The notes below the pieces were generated by a model. That model saw nothing but the letters and a program-made list of their open reading frames with translations, searched no databases and had not been told where the DNA came from. DNA of 64,000 bases from Gyrodactylus bullatarudis (Eukaryota; Platyhelminthes; Monogenea; Gyrodactylidea; Gyrodactylidae): the NCBI GenBank assembly GCA_012064415.1, contig SSNU01000095.1, forward strand, positions 415,392 to 479,391, written 5' to 3'. Below, piece after piece: positions 1 to 13,900 of this stretch; positions within the stretch are counted from its first letter, which is position 1; each line of letters opens with the position of its first letter. The position numbers and the translations under genes were made by a program.

Positions 1-239
1 CTTTAACAACATAGTAAAGCATAAAAGGTATATTCATATAATCGAATATCTCTCACAAGTAGTGATTTAAAAAAATTAATCAATTCTTCAAGCCTTTCAA
101 GTGAATAGAATGAGAATGAGATGTTGAGTTGGATAAGCCATTTCTATTGGCTGTTTACCGAGTCCCCCCTAAAATTAGATTCAGACAATGAAAATTTAAC
201 TAAGATCAAGATAAACAAGGATAAAAAATTTGCACAATC

Positions 240-425
240 CTTGAAAAAAATGAAAAAGCAATCCTTTTTAAAAAAGGCAAAAAAAAAGGCAAGCCTCCTC
301 GAAATAGGCAAAAAAGGCAAACTTATTTCTCTTATTAATAGGTTTAGAAAAAAAGGACTGAATTTTTAATATTTTCAAAGTATTTTTTAGACTCACTCTC
401 AAAAAAGGCAAAAAAGGCATTTTGG
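240..425. repeat. Low-complexity AAAAAAGGC-type tract
   Basis: The unit AAAAAAGGC or AAAAAGGC recurs irregularly at least six times between about 272 and 418. It makes a lysine-rich open frame in one reading frame, which explains the apparent small protein there. The preceding bases (about 205-230, containing ATAAACAAGGATAAAAA) recur in similar form near 2317-2335, so a dispersed repeat may extend upstream. Confidence 0.6.
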
Positions 426-1065
426 TCGCCCTAGTGATTACTGAATTGAAAAAAACATTGGTAATGTAGAATCTGAAAGAGGAGATGTTACTTTATTTGA
501 GCTGAATAATTATAATTATTAGGGTAATACAAATTTTTAAACTTTTTCGGCTATTTGCACATTCGATAGAGAATAAAATTTTGAGATAAAAATTCTGTTA
601 AACTGTAAATTTAAAATTTTGTTCTGATATATGAAATCTCATTCGAAAATTACAACTTTTAAACCCGCGCCAACAAATTTTGAATGAATGTTACTACGAT
701 GAATGATAAAATTCATTTTTTCGAGCAATCTGTACGAATTTTTGGATGAGAATTATTCTGATAGTTATTCAAAATCCATTTGCTCCATATCCTCATCCTT
801 TTGAAAAATTTAATGCGTTTTAAAGAATTTTGAAAAAATGGGATTTATGGGTATCAGAACATTAAAAAATTTTAAATCAGTCTATAAAAATCTTTTCTGT
901 GTCACTAGAAAGTTGTTCAGAAAAAATATTTTTCATTACTCTAATAATTACCTATCATGAATATTTTCACAAGGCTTCAGCTTGTTTCATTTTATGTTGT
1001 GAAAATCTGCAAAATTTTATGGATATATTAACTTTTTAACCCTATCGGTGCCGATGGACATAAAA

Positions 1066-1590
1066 CTAATTGACATGAAGATGAGAATTTACTATTTTTA
1101 CAAAAAACTCGATATTTTTCTCCGGATTCAGAGAAAAAATAATTTTTTGAGTTCTAAAACGGAATGAGCTAATAAGTTGTTGATATTCAAAACAAAATTC
1201 CGAAAAAATTTAATCTGACCAAAATTAGGCCGGTTTTTCCAATTTCGAAAATGAACCAAATTTCCACTTTTTCAACTTTTGAACCCAAAATTTTCATAGA
1301 TTTCGATGCTTCGAAGCAGTTAAGTGATGATATTTGGGATCAACGTTAGACAAAGAATTCGAATTCACCTGTAGAAGTTCACTGAAGTTCGTCATTACTG
1401 TGGGAAATCGAACCATTTGAATTTTTCTATGCAAATTAAGGCAAATTGTCCAAAATCTGGAACTTTTTCCCGGAAACAGTAAGATCTTCGTTATCTTTAT
1501 GGCCAAATTCGAATTCTTTGTCTAACGTTGATCCCGAATATCATCACTTAACTGCTTCGAATAATCGAAATCGATAAGAATTTTGGGTAT
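1066..1590. repeat. Inverted-repeat element, family 'TTGACATGAAGATGA', 3'-truncated copy
   Basis: The left end at about 1066 (TTGACATGAAGATGAGAATTT) matches the terminal repeats of the elements at 10487-10806 and 56640-57523. An inner inverted repeat pairs about 1297-1370 with 1508-1580; both halves contain a GACAAAGAATTCGAATTC-like or complementary segment. The outer right terminal repeat is not found, so this copy is truncated. A non-autonomous DNA element (MITE) is the simplest reading. Confidence 0.6.
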
Positions 1591-1911
1591 CTTAAAATAA
1601 ACACGATTCAAACCAAGGCTCACGTATCAAAGTAACAAGCGGAATTTTCTTACCTTTTACAGGAAGTTATTTTAATTTGGAACTAATTAATTAAATCAAA
1701 TCAGAGCTTAGAAAATTTTCTCTGAGACCTCCCACAAATAATAAAATTATCAAGCTTTTTACTGAGATCAAGAAAATATTAGCTCTATTTTCTACTTAAC
1801 TTGCCAATTTCCTGAATAATAAATTGATCACGTAAAATTGAGCTAATCCTTAACTAACTAACCAGTTAGAAAAATACTAGTGGTAAAATACAAACGTACA
1901 TTTTGAATTTC

Positions 1912-4900
1912 TCTCGTGATTTTGTAATGCTCAATTTCTTTTATGAACTCTTCCAATTCTCGTAATTTCATCTCCCTCTCAGATAACTCCCTAGGATTAG
2001 AAGAGAATGTAGTTTATTTTTTCTAGCATGAAATTTAAGCAAATTTGTGATGAATGATCATTTTTTGTTTAAAAACACTTTTGACTCTAAGGTTGTGCTA
2101 TTAATGATTGTTACAAAGATATTAGTATCGGTTCAGATTTCTACAAAATAAATTAGCAGGTAGAAAAAAATTTGAAATTTACTTGATTGAATCAAAAATA
2201 TGATTTTAATGAATTTTTGTTTGCATAGATATTCTTAGTATTCAAGAATTCTCTGGTAAAAATCAAATTAACAAAAAACTGTATCGATCACAACTGAATG
2301 AATAATTAATCTTGATATAAACAAGGATAAAAACTTGGCATTTCAAATTCCATTCGACAAAATTGTAAGACAAACACGCAATTTCACTTAACGAAAAAAG
2401 GGAAAAATAAAGAAACGAATTTTTCCTCTTATGAAACATGAAATTTAATTTCTATTCGGTAATGAATTCTTTTGTTCTCAAATTCTTCCAATAGAATAGT
2501 CAAGAAATAAATTAACTCAATGAAATGGATCAAATCTGAGTATTTTTAATATTTCGTTAGAATTTTCGTTGGATTTAAATATGACTAGACATTGTAGACA
2601 ACCAAAGCAGGAAAATAAACATCCAATCTCTTATTTATTTATTCAGGCATCAAGCAAAGGTGGGTTAAAGTTTAACCGTTGAACAAGTTATTTATATCCC
2701 TCCTTTCATGTAATTCATTGTAACAATTCAAAATGATCAAAAATAGTTTTCAGAAGAAAAATTGCAAGAGTTTTTAATAACGAAATTTTGTAAATGCTGG
2801 GTACTAAGTCTTCAAATTGAAAAGTGCATATTTCGTTTAATCAAAAACGAAATAAATGAACATTTTCCGAATCAATGAAAAATGAGATAAAATTAGTTTT
2901 ATAATAAAATTTATTAAAACTTAGGTCAATATTAGAATTCTCAGCCATGGTCATCCAAACGTTTCGACGGTGATTGTCTTCACACGCCTTCTTCAGTGGT
3001 ACGACAAGTTTGTCAAAAAACAAATTACTATTTATATACTTTCATGATCTCATACCTATCAGTTTTGTCCAATCAGATGAGAGAATAGAATAATACAAGA
3101 GGCTGACCTATGATAATAAAGTATAGATAATCAGGACAGAAAAGAGTTATAATTTTTTCATCAGATTTGATTTAACTTCCTTCTTTTGCCAAAAAGCTGA
3201 ATCCAACACTGCTCAATGTTCACTTCACCAACATTTCCATTAAAAGTATCATTATTGCCTATTTCTAGAGCTTCATGAATTAACCTCTTTCTAAAGTTTT
3301 TCTGCACACTAAGAATTTTAACCTCCTCAAAATTTATTTTATGCCCATTATTGTTTAAGACATGTTGAAAAACATGTGACTTATTATCATTTCTCAAAAT
3401 ACTGTTTTTATGTTCTTTGATTCTTGTTCTAAAATTCCTACCAGTTTGACCAATATAACTTTTATCACAGCTACACTTCAATTTATAAATACCACAGCCC
3501 TCAAAAATGTTATTTTCATTTTTGGAAATTTTATCAACAAGACTTATATTATTTTTAAAAACAACCTTAAAATTATATTTTTTATAAATTTTAGATAACA
3601 AAATATTAAGTGGGCTATGTCCTAAAACAATGTTTTTTTTGGTGTCTAAATTTTGATTTTTAATGATTTTAGGTGAATAAAATTTATTAAAAACCTCTTC
3701 CTTAATTCTATCGATCATTTCTGTAGGATAACTATTTTTATTTAAAATAACTGTTAAATTTCTAAGTTCCACATCCCAAACTGATAGGTATGAGATCATG
3801 AAAGTATATAAATAGTAATTTGTTTTTTGACAAACTTGTCGTACCACTGAAGAAGGCGTGTGAAGACAATCACCGTCGAAACGTTTGGATGACCATGGCT
3901 GAGAATTCTAATATTGACCTAAGTTTTAATAAATTTTATTATAAAAATGAACATTTCGTTTAGAAAAATTTGATGGAATCTGAAATCTCCAATGAAAAAT
4001 ATTAAAAGTAGATTTAATTGGAATACAACCTAACTTTTTTCAAAGCCTCTTATAGAAAAAGTTCAGTTATATTCCAATTAAATCTACTTTTACTAAAATT
4101 TATTGACAATTTTAAAACTATTAATAAAATTAAAAAATAAAACTACCATTCTAAAATGTGACACTTTTGTTTGAGCTCTTTGATAAAATTCAAATTATCG
4201 ATTCTGTCATGTGTGGCAGAGTTGATGATTCCATTGAAATCATCCACTATTTTCCGATTGACAAATAGTGAATTCGAAAAATCAATGTAGGACCCTATTT
4301 TTGAGACCATTTCAATTCGTCCTTGTTTTATGATAAGTTGAATGTAGTTATCGTTTAACAAATCAATTATGATTTGGGATTTTTCCTCAAAGTCACGTGA
4401 ATCTTTGTTTTCTTTTTCTATGGTATCATTCAGTTCATCAGTGTACTTCTGGAAAGAGAAGAATTGAACAAAAGAATTTTGATAACCTTTGATAAAAAAT
4501 ATTTCTTGGTCATTTGTTTAACCCTAAATGTGCCGCTGGGTTATTTCTATCACATATCATTTTAGCAACTCATTATTATTTAAAACTCAGAAAATACTTC
4601 GTTTATCCTTTATTCGATAGGAAATTTTAATAATAATAATATTTATTAAACAATACATGTGTTATCTATATAAACATTAAATAGATTCTTCAGTTTTGTG
4701 GAGATTTATAAATTATAAAGTTTTTAAATTCTTTTTTAAATTCATCATTATCAAGAGTTTTCATCTTATGATTAAGTTTTTTAAATATGTTTTTGGCTTT
4801 GTTGAAAATTGATAGCTTTTTTAGATTGCCATATTCAGGAACATTGGATAAACTTTGAATAAAAGTAGTTTCATGCTGTCGATTTTGATGCATTTGTGGA

Positions 4901-7900
4901 TGAGCCGGCCAATGAATTTTTTAATAATTTCTTTATAGTGATCAACAAAATCAAGTTTCCATGAATAAGTAATCCTAAGGTCCTTAATTGTAGTTTTAGG
5001 GTGAATTTTATTTTGGTTGATGTAGATATTTAAATCAGTGATCCTTGATTAATTTGGAGTCGAGTAGAATGATTTTTCTATGTTAGGGGACAATCAAAAG
5101 CTCATTAATTTTTTGATGATAGTTGATATTTCTGAATTTATAATATTTGTGTTATAGGTACCATCAAAATCAAAGACTATTTTAAAGTCGTCAGCATATT
5201 TAAAAATTTTGAATCAGGAAGGTTGAATATCAGCAAATACAATATTGAAAAGTAGAGGTCCAACTCTGGATCCTTGAGGGACTCCTGATTTGATTATTTG
5301 ACTATATGATCTTTGACCATTGCATTCAACAAATTGATTCCTATTGATGAGATAGTTTTCGAGATAGTTTTAAAGTTTACAGCAGATATCTTGTTTATGA
5401 CAGGCTTCAAGTATAGTAGGGAAGTAGACTTTATCAGAGGCCTTACTAAGGTCAATGTATACAACAACTATTTTTTTCTTTTTGCTTTTTAAGTATGAGA
5501 TGTAGCTTAGAAATTGATAAAGATTAGTTTCACATGATTTACCCTTACAGAAGCCATGTTGATTGGGGTCAATTATGTTAATTTTGACAGTTTTCCTTAT
5601 TTGAATAAACAGGAAGGAATCAATGATCCTCATGAGTGTTGACTGTAGCGAGATAGGTCTGAATTCATTTGAGTCTTTTTTAGGAAGAGGAACTTTTGTT
5701 GCAAGGAAGTCTTTTGGAATAAAATTTTCATCAAAGGATTTTTTAAATAGATTATATATGTTATTTAGGAATGTGCAATGACCATTGAGCAATATATTTA
5801 TGCTAATATTGTAGATGTCTCGTCGATTCTTGAATTTAAGTTTTGAAAGCATATTGAAGAATTGAGTATATGACATAAAATTGTAATTAATCTCATCTCC
5901 GCAACTTAGGTTGTGTTCAAGATTGTTAGGGTTGAACTGGGGTGATGCATTGAAGACATTGATGAACTTTTCTTGGATGGTGTCAGGGTTTTCTTTGATA
6001 CTATGAACGTTTTTATTGGAGAATTTAAAATATTTGTTTAATTGTTGGTAACCAATTTTGGGTCTTTGTTTAATTTCATTCTTTAGGTTCCTCTCAACGC
6101 GAGCATAAGTCATTGATGTTAGAGATGATATTTGATTTTGTGTGTTGATTAGTGATCTTCTTCCATCAGTAACTGAACAGCAGTATTTAAGTTTGTTTTC
6201 AAGACGATTATTTAGTTTTAATTCGAGATGGTCAATGTTTCTTCTACGCTTTTTAATAGTAGCAATATTATACATTCTATTATAGTAATCAATGATGTTG
6301 TTTGCTTTGATGTAATTCTCGGGCATAATTGTTATTGTTTTATAAGATTTCTACCCAACTTGTTTTGTGGAAAAAAAATTATAGAAGGAACTAAAGAGTA
6401 TACAATGATCAAAATATTCTACTTCGATATGCCCAGAAGAAAAATCGACCAGTTGTATTACTGTCCAGCTTGCATCAAGAAGTTGACGATTCAGGAGATA
6501 AGCCTGAAATTAAAAGTTTCTACAATTCGACTAAAGGTGGAGTTGACACCCTAGATCAGTTGATAGGAAACTACAGCAGTAAAAGACCTACGAGAAGATG
6601 GCCTTTAGCATTATTCTGGAATGTCCTAGATATTGCTGCATACAATGCTTTTGTATTGTTATCGATACGAACACCTAGAGACTTTGAGGGTTAATTGACT
6701 GGATTATTTATTTTGAATTTTTTAATCGGAGTTGCTTTGTTATGTCAAGAATTTGAAGGAATCGAAACTCATATAGTTTATAAAAATAAGAATCGTGCAA
6801 GACGATACACGAGCCGGAAAAAATAAAAAGCTAAAAAAAATGTATTAGTTAGGTGAAAACTAAAATTTACTAATCTTGGTTATATTATCAAAATTTAGAT
6901 TTCTCTTTGGGATTTTTGAGATTTTAGCGTAAATTATTAAATAGATTGTGTGATTTTTTTAGACCTGCGTAATGACTGAAAATTTCTGACTTTGAATAAT
7001 CGCCCATATAGGCCGAATCTCACGAAAGAGTTAAGGTTTAAAATTTTACAGAGGATTATAATAGTGTATTGTGAACCTTCACATAAATTTTTTTGAAATC
7101 TAATTTTATTGGTAATGAGGAATGGCTGTGTAGATTTTACTCACTTGTAGGAATATTTTTGCAGACTGAATTTTCTGGACAATATTCTTAAGAAATATTT
7201 CACTCTTAATTTTTCGATTTCTGTGCTGGCACATTCGTAGCCATATGGCTGAGTACTCAGTCATTTCATCAGGAATTCGTTCGTCATTTGTCAATAGATT
7301 ATCGATTTCTGCAGAATATATATACTGACTTAAATGATTCCCAGAACTATTCATAAAGTAATGACAGGGTAATCTCAACAAGTCGTCCTTCAAACTTAAT
7401 ATATTTGCTTTATTTAGCATTAAAGCTGTTGTCTGTGGCGTGAAAGGATATATCAAATTGGCTGGATTATATTTTCTATAAAGAATAAATATTATCATTT
7501 TGTGGTCAAAGATTCTGCTACTGTATAGTGTTTATTCTTTTGAAATTTAATTTAAAAAGTTTCAGAAGAGTTACCAAAATAACTGATGAAATTCGAATAG
7601 CTCATCCTTTTAGCTGAAAATAACCAAGAGATATATTTAAACAAGCTTAGCAATGCTTGATGATGAATAAAAATTATCGTTTATTCAGTAATATTTTCAG
7701 AAAGCAAAATTCCATAGATTCATTATGATCTAAAGAAATCAAGTAATTTATTATTATTAAGAAAAATTTTCGAATTCAAGGATAATCTAAAGCTATTTCG
7801 CACGAGTTATTTTAGATAGAATAATAATCTTATGATTTGAGTTGTACACGAAAGAAAAATATATTAAAATCGTCATAACTCACGGAGGTCTTTTTCGATA

Positions 7901-10900
7901 ACTCTTAAGAACTAGATCAAATAGTTCATTTGGCAAATCAAAGAATTCCTTTCTCAAGTTTTTTTCACTTAACTTTTCAATGTTCAAAAAGTTCTCATAG
8001 TCCACTTTAAATTGATTTATATCTTCGTTGACTTTATTAATTTCTCGACGTTTCTGATAAAGGAATAAATGTAGATTTAATAAATTCAATAATTATAATT
8101 TTAAATTTTTTAAATCTAAAACTATTTTAGTAATCAAGAAGAAAAGGATTAAAAATCAGTGCAGTGAGGTTAATATAGAATTTAATTTGAAAGAAATTTT
8201 GAGTAAGATATTGACGATTTTATCCTATTTATTTATATATGCAAAAAAATAAGTTTGGATTAAATTTAGAGGGTTTGAAGAGCTTTGTTTAAAAATTGAG
8301 AAATATCAAAGATATTTTGATTTTTAACGTGTAGTTTTCGAAATTTTTTTCTTAATTTTTATCCCATAACTCTTTTTTCAAAGCAATGTCAATCAATAAT
8401 GCGTCAAAATTTCCTTTGGTTTAGCCAAAATTCAAGAGAAATTACTCTTTTTCACAAAATATTTTAATTTTCGAGATAAATGAACTTTAAAAAAATTCAG
8501 ATCAATTTTTCAATAAAATTTCTTTTCATAAATATCTCACTTTATCAATTATGACCCTTGTTTCTAGTTTGTTCTTATTCAATTCAACTTGACATAATAA
8601 GAGTTGATGAATCTTTAATAAAACTATCTTGTACCTATGAATGAAGAGTTCCTCATCCAAAATTGCATAGGAATATTGACTTTCTTGATTTTTTAAATCA
8701 GAGGCATCTTTGTCGATGGAAACTTTTAAATCATGAATTTCCTGTTCAAATCGGGCCAAATCATTTTTAATTCGCTAGAGGGAGAAATGGAATTTGTGTT
8801 TAGATTGAATTTCTTTATATTAAAAAAAATAATTAAAAAGTTTGAATTGCAAGATGAAGAATTAAATTTCATAGGTCGTTTCTCTATGCTTGGAATAAAG
8901 TATGTCATCTATGGAATGCAACAATTCTTTATACTCAAATCAATATCAGTGTAATCTTTCTTAAACATCTTTCAGCCAATCTATCAAGATATTTATCATA
9001 TATTCCCATCTTCTGAAATTTAATGGCTATTTTGAATGCGATCACAAAAAAAAGACAACCTTTTGATTGGTATCTCAATTTTATTTACTTTTGCCAAATT
9101 CGATGTAGAAAAGTTTATGCTTTTAGTATGCATTCTACCGAATTGATAAAATTGACTTACAGTAACGTATTCTTCATATTTAGTTGAGTACTCCTTAAAC
9201 TCTTCATCATTCATGAGATCGGTGCGATGTTTGACAGTGAGAAACTTAGGAATTTGATATTCGTCTCGGTCTTCTTCTCGTAAGATTCCTTGAACGGAAT
9301 TCAGCATTGTATCAAGACCATTCTCTCGAATTTTATTATTTTCCGTCAACAATGAATTCTCTTGAATTTCACTAAACTATAAATAATACTGCTTTTAGTT
9401 TTTGACCGATCATATCAATACAAGATAGTTTCTATCAAAAGTAAGTTTCCTTTTAAGTTCTTTACAAATTGTACTACCGAAATATCTCTCAAAACTTTAG
9501 GACTTCTCCGACCTATTCAAATCAACGTATTTATCAAGTTCAAATTCATTACAATCAATCAAGTTATAGTTATAATGATTTAATGTTTTTAACAAACATT
9601 ATTTTAGTGAAATGCGTATTTTGCCAGCTAATCTTATCTTAATCCTTTGAAATTTTTTCAAGGGATATTCTTGAGATTGAAAATTTTTAATACGTTGATT
9701 ATATTTTCAAAAACCAACGTTTAGTTTAGAAGATATAAAATTTTCATTAAAAATCTAGCCCTATTTGTACATTCCAAAAAATTATTATTGTACAGCACTT
9801 GCCAAATTTAAATTAACGCTATTGTCTTCATTAAGCTTGAAAAAATCAATATTTTCATTTTTGTTGTATTCATCCTCATCGTCCTCCAATCTTCTATCAT
9901 CAATATTCAAAAAGTTTTTGATCAATTTCATTGATCTTCTTCTCTGTGAGATTTGAATGAGGGTCTTGTCTTTTTTCGAGACAAGTGTATCAAATATTTC
10001 ATTGAATCTGACTTTTAATTCGACAATATTCTTCTAATAGAGATAAAATCCTTTTGGTTACTAAATTTTAATTAACATACAAATATAAATCAACTAAACA
10101 CATATTAGTTATCTCTGTTAGTTCAAAATCTATTTTTGTCAGTTTCACTATTGTGATAGAATGACTTTTTTTAGCTAATTAGTCTGTTTGATCTCAATCA
10201 TGACAGAATCTTTAGGGAAAAAATTAGTGCCAGACGTGAGATGAATCATTTTTCCAATTAATTGTTTATTGATCTCAAACTTGTTATTGAAAAATTTCAT
10301 AGGAAATTAAACCTTGCTGAACTTAGTTTTTGTATTATATATTTAGTGGTTTCTAGAATTAAGCTTCAGAGAATCTAGGAATCCTTAGAAAATCTTGGTA
10401 TTTTAGAGTATTTTTTTATTTTCACCTCATTTAAAAAATCCTGAATAGAAATAGAATAAAAAGATTGATTGAATTTAAGAAATTGAGTTAGTTGACATAA
10501 AGATGAAAATTTACTATCTTTACAAAATACTCCAGAAAACAAGGAGAAAATTTTTGAATGATGATGATATTCCAATTTTTATCCTAAATATCAGCATTAA
10601 ATCTTCGAAATCGAAAAAAAATTTAAGCTCAAACATTGAAATGATGAAAATTTGGTGCAATTTCGAAATTTAAAAAATGGTTTAATTTTGGTCAGCAGTT
10701 TTTATTTCAGCAGCCCATTTCATTATGGAATTCAAATTAATAAAACTTTTATGACTTTCAAGCGAAAAATGTAAAAATAGCAAATACTCATCTTCATGTC
10801 AACTAGCTTTAGCTTTCTTTCTATTGTAGAGTTTTAATTCTATAAAATTAAAATGATCATGAATATGTAGTTAATCAACAGAGAATGAATTTTACTTTAT

Positions 10901-13900
10901 GGAATGTAATCTGTTCGTACATCTTTTCGATGTTCATATTAACCACTTGAATCGATTGTTCATCACTGAGTTCGATAAAACGTCCACCTATGCAATTTAA
11001 TTATGAAAAGAAAAAGTTAATCTAATAAAATAGCAATAGTTTAGAGAGGGGATCTATATTTAATCAACACTCACTTATTGTGCCCTGGAGAAATTCCGGA
11101 TATGAAGTTATAGAATCCTGATCAGATATTCGTAGCTAAAAAAAAGAAGAAGATAATTAATGAGATTTTTGTGAAAAAATCCTACTGAGGAAAAAAACGA
11201 GTATAATTGCAAAGTATTGATTTCAATGGGAAAGATTAAAAAATTGTATCGTCAAAATATGAAAGACAGAAAGTATTACATAAGGTAGATAAAAACATTA
11301 ACTTTGTGCAATTCATGCGTCTATCTTATACAGAATTCATGTTTCAAGAGTAAATTTGCTAAAAGAGCCATGAATAAAATATTTGCAAGCAAATAAGAAT
11401 GTTTAAGTTCGAAGTCATGATTAAGGAAGATAGACTTATTAAATTACTACGATCCAATTTAATCACACTTGTAACCTGTCAATTTTAATCTAAAAGAGTT
11501 AGCATAGTTTTTAATCTATGTAGTGAATAATATGATATCATTTATAGATAACTAACATGATTTGATTCGAATATATTCTTATTAATATTCCTGAGGCATC
11601 TCCTCATTTCGACTGACATTTTTAGATCATCTAGATTTTCAATGTTTTCATCAATTCCGAGGCGTTTCATTGGAAAGTTTGATACGTAAAAATTCCCATT
11701 CATAGCATAGATTCTTCTTGGTTTGATGACGAATTTCCCATAGAAATGTTGCTTTAAATTTAACAATATTGTCTTGTTCTTTTTATTTTTCTCTCTAATT
11801 TTTGCCTCTTCCTGCATAGATAGTTCATTTTTTAACAAGATGGCAAATTCAAAAAATACTGAATAATAAGATCAAAAGAATAACTTTGAATATTTTTGGT
11901 AGTAAAAAGGAGTTTAAGAAAATAGAAAAGGATAGATAAATGTTGTAAGCTAAATCATACATTCAATATTCTTAAAATTAAATTCTGATTCAATTGAAAA
12001 TTCTACAAAAAACTTACCGCATCTACCATTTTCTTCGTATTATTTTGAATTTTTTTTACGGTTTCTAGATCCAAATCAAACTCTTTCTCGTCAATGCGTT
12101 CGTGTTCAGAAAGATTCTTATTTTCCTCATATAGGGTTACCAACTAAGAATGATAAATTTCATATCTTGAGAAACATATGATACTGAAATTATAATAGAA
12201 ACCAAGAAACTCATTTCAACTATTCAGACTTTTCCAGCATCAGCACTACTATTTGATTCAGCAGTACTGCGAAAATTAAAAAGGCCTTCCACGAAACTAT
12301 TCTTTAGAGGAGAATTTTCAAATCAAGCTTCTTAGAATGACTGATCAAATATTGTCTTGATAGAATTCTCTTGAAACTCGATGACAAAAATAATCTCAAT
12401 CTTTAAAACGAAAAATATTAATGAGAAAATATCAAATTTCTGTAGAAATAAAGGATCTGAGAGTTTGGGTATATTACAAAATAACGTAAGGATTTTATCT
12501 CATGATTGATCTGTACTGTATTGTATTTCTCATAGTTGTTTTTAATTTTATCTTCATTTAGATATTTTTATCTTATTAGATCAATCATGTGATTAATCAA
12601 TAAATTAAAGAGACATAAATCATTTTTGTACAACGTCAAGAATGTTTATTGAAAACTGAATGAAAAAAAGTGATCAGTTAAGTTTTACTTGAATTTTTCC
12701 CCAACTATTTTAGGATAGATTGATATTAGTTTTAAAATTTTATTCTATATTACCTATTCTACAAGTTTTAGAAGCTCTTACTCTGTTACGAATCAGGTCC
12801 AGTTCAGTCATTAGAGAAGCTTTTTCTTTTTCGATTTCTCGGGAATTCTTTTTAATAAATGATATTATGTGTTGATCTTTCCAGCAGAGCTGATTCTTTC
12901 TCAAGTCCAGGCTAGTTTTTACATAATTTGAATTATTCAAGGCTATTTCAGAGTCGTGTGTGTTATACGAGAGGTTTGCCAATGATAGATTCTTTGAAAA
13001 GTGCTTGTAATCGTCACTTTCAATCATTTCAAGTAGACTAGTATTTTCGTAATGTCTAAAGAGGAAGAAAGACTTTATTAAAAGCTATAAAAACAAAAGC
13101 TATTTTCGGAGAGAATAAGTAAAAATTTGTAAATTATAAGAGTTAACCTGAGGCATAAATTCAGACTGGGTCCATTCTTTAAAGAAAATAGTGAGAACTT
13201 TTTGCAGTTAGTTTCAATTGAATAACAAACTTTTTTGAGATTGAATTGATGAAACCTCTATTTCCAAGGCTTAAGATCGTTCCATCGAATAACCATCCTA
13301 TTCTGTTGAAGATTGAGTTGTCTGCAATCGAATGAGGATGAAGAACTAGATTTTGGGTTTCTATTGACAACTGGACTTCACCAGGAGTAACTTGAAAAAT
13401 TGTCAAGTTACCATATTCATCGGATATCATCAAAAGATCCGGATTGGAAGGTATCCTCTTCATTACTGACATTTTCCCATAGATCTCGAGTGAAAAACTC
13501 TCAGTTTTACTCAAATCTATTGATAATTTTTCAGTAACTTCTTCCACTTCTTCTTCATCATCCTAAAAAAAATTTATGAGATATTTCAGTTAAATGAACG
13601 CTATTTTCAATTTCATAGTTTGGTTTTGCTATGAAAAATTAAGCACTTTAATAGTGGGCTATAGAATCCGGTATTAAAACCAGGTGCTCAACCCCATCGG
13701 ACATATTGATCGTACATGAGGCTAAATGATTCTATTGTTACTGTAATAATTTTGATTATTTTAACACTCACTACAAATATTATAATCCTAAGGAAATACT
13801 ACACCCCTTTCTTCCTATTCTTTTTCTAAAAATGGGCCAATACAAGCGAAAAGACAACACAGTCAGGTAGTTAGCGAACAACATTATAGCAAATCTACGT

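Larger units (their letters stand above)
1..1911. other. Gene-poor left edge, probably the last long intron or 3' side of CFAP43
   Basis: I see no supportable exon here on either strand. The CFAP43 exon at 1912-1997 ends in a good donor (GTACGT on the minus strand), and the family normally has roughly another hundred coiled-coil residues after that point, so the remaining exon or exons must lie off the left edge or be too diverged to see. The stretch holds a low-complexity tract near 240-425, a TTAACCCT piggyBac-type end at about 1036, and an inverted-repeat element at about 1066-1590. The open frame at 121-369 is lysine-rich and lies in the low-complexity tract, so I do not call it a gene. 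Confidence 0.6.
2866..3944 (-). mobile_element. Penelope-like element, endonuclease-only, inverted terminal pLTR arms
   Basis: Arms of about 160 bp (about 2896-3062 and 3781-3944) are inverted copies of each other. They flank an interior with a GIY-YIG endonuclease frame but no reverse transcriptase. A 12-bp direct repeat, AAATGAACATTT, sits at 2854-2865 and 3945-3956. Between the left repeat and the left arm lies a tail of about 30 nt (TCCGAATCAATG...). Inverted pLTRs, a short one-sided tail and a target duplication of this size are known hallmarks of Penelope-like elements. Each arm carries a hammerhead-like motif. The element sits in a CFAP43 intron. Confidence 0.85.
4518..7034 (+). mobile_element. 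piggyBac element with a nested retroelement (composite, decayed)
   Basis: A TTAA followed by CCCTAAATGTGCCGC at 4518 and a TTAA at 7031-7034 preceded (read inward from the right end) by CTCTTTCGTGAGATTCGG look like the two ends of one piggyBac insertion with its TTAA duplication. Transposase sequence survives only at about 6345-6694 on the plus strand. The space to its left is filled by a minus-strand non-LTR retroelement. The right-end sequence has a second copy at about 54827-54970, which supports its being a true element end. Pairing of the two ends as one insertion is inference. It sits in a CFAP43 intron. Confidence 0.55.

Noticed and set aside
121..369. Lysine-rich 82-codon frame
   Set aside because: It lies in an AAAAAAGGC low-complexity tract and has no protein-like features.
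3010..3847. ATG-started full Penelope ORF including RT
   Set aside because: The frame opens at a GTG inside the pLTR arm and has no RT motifs. Only the linker and endonuclease are present.
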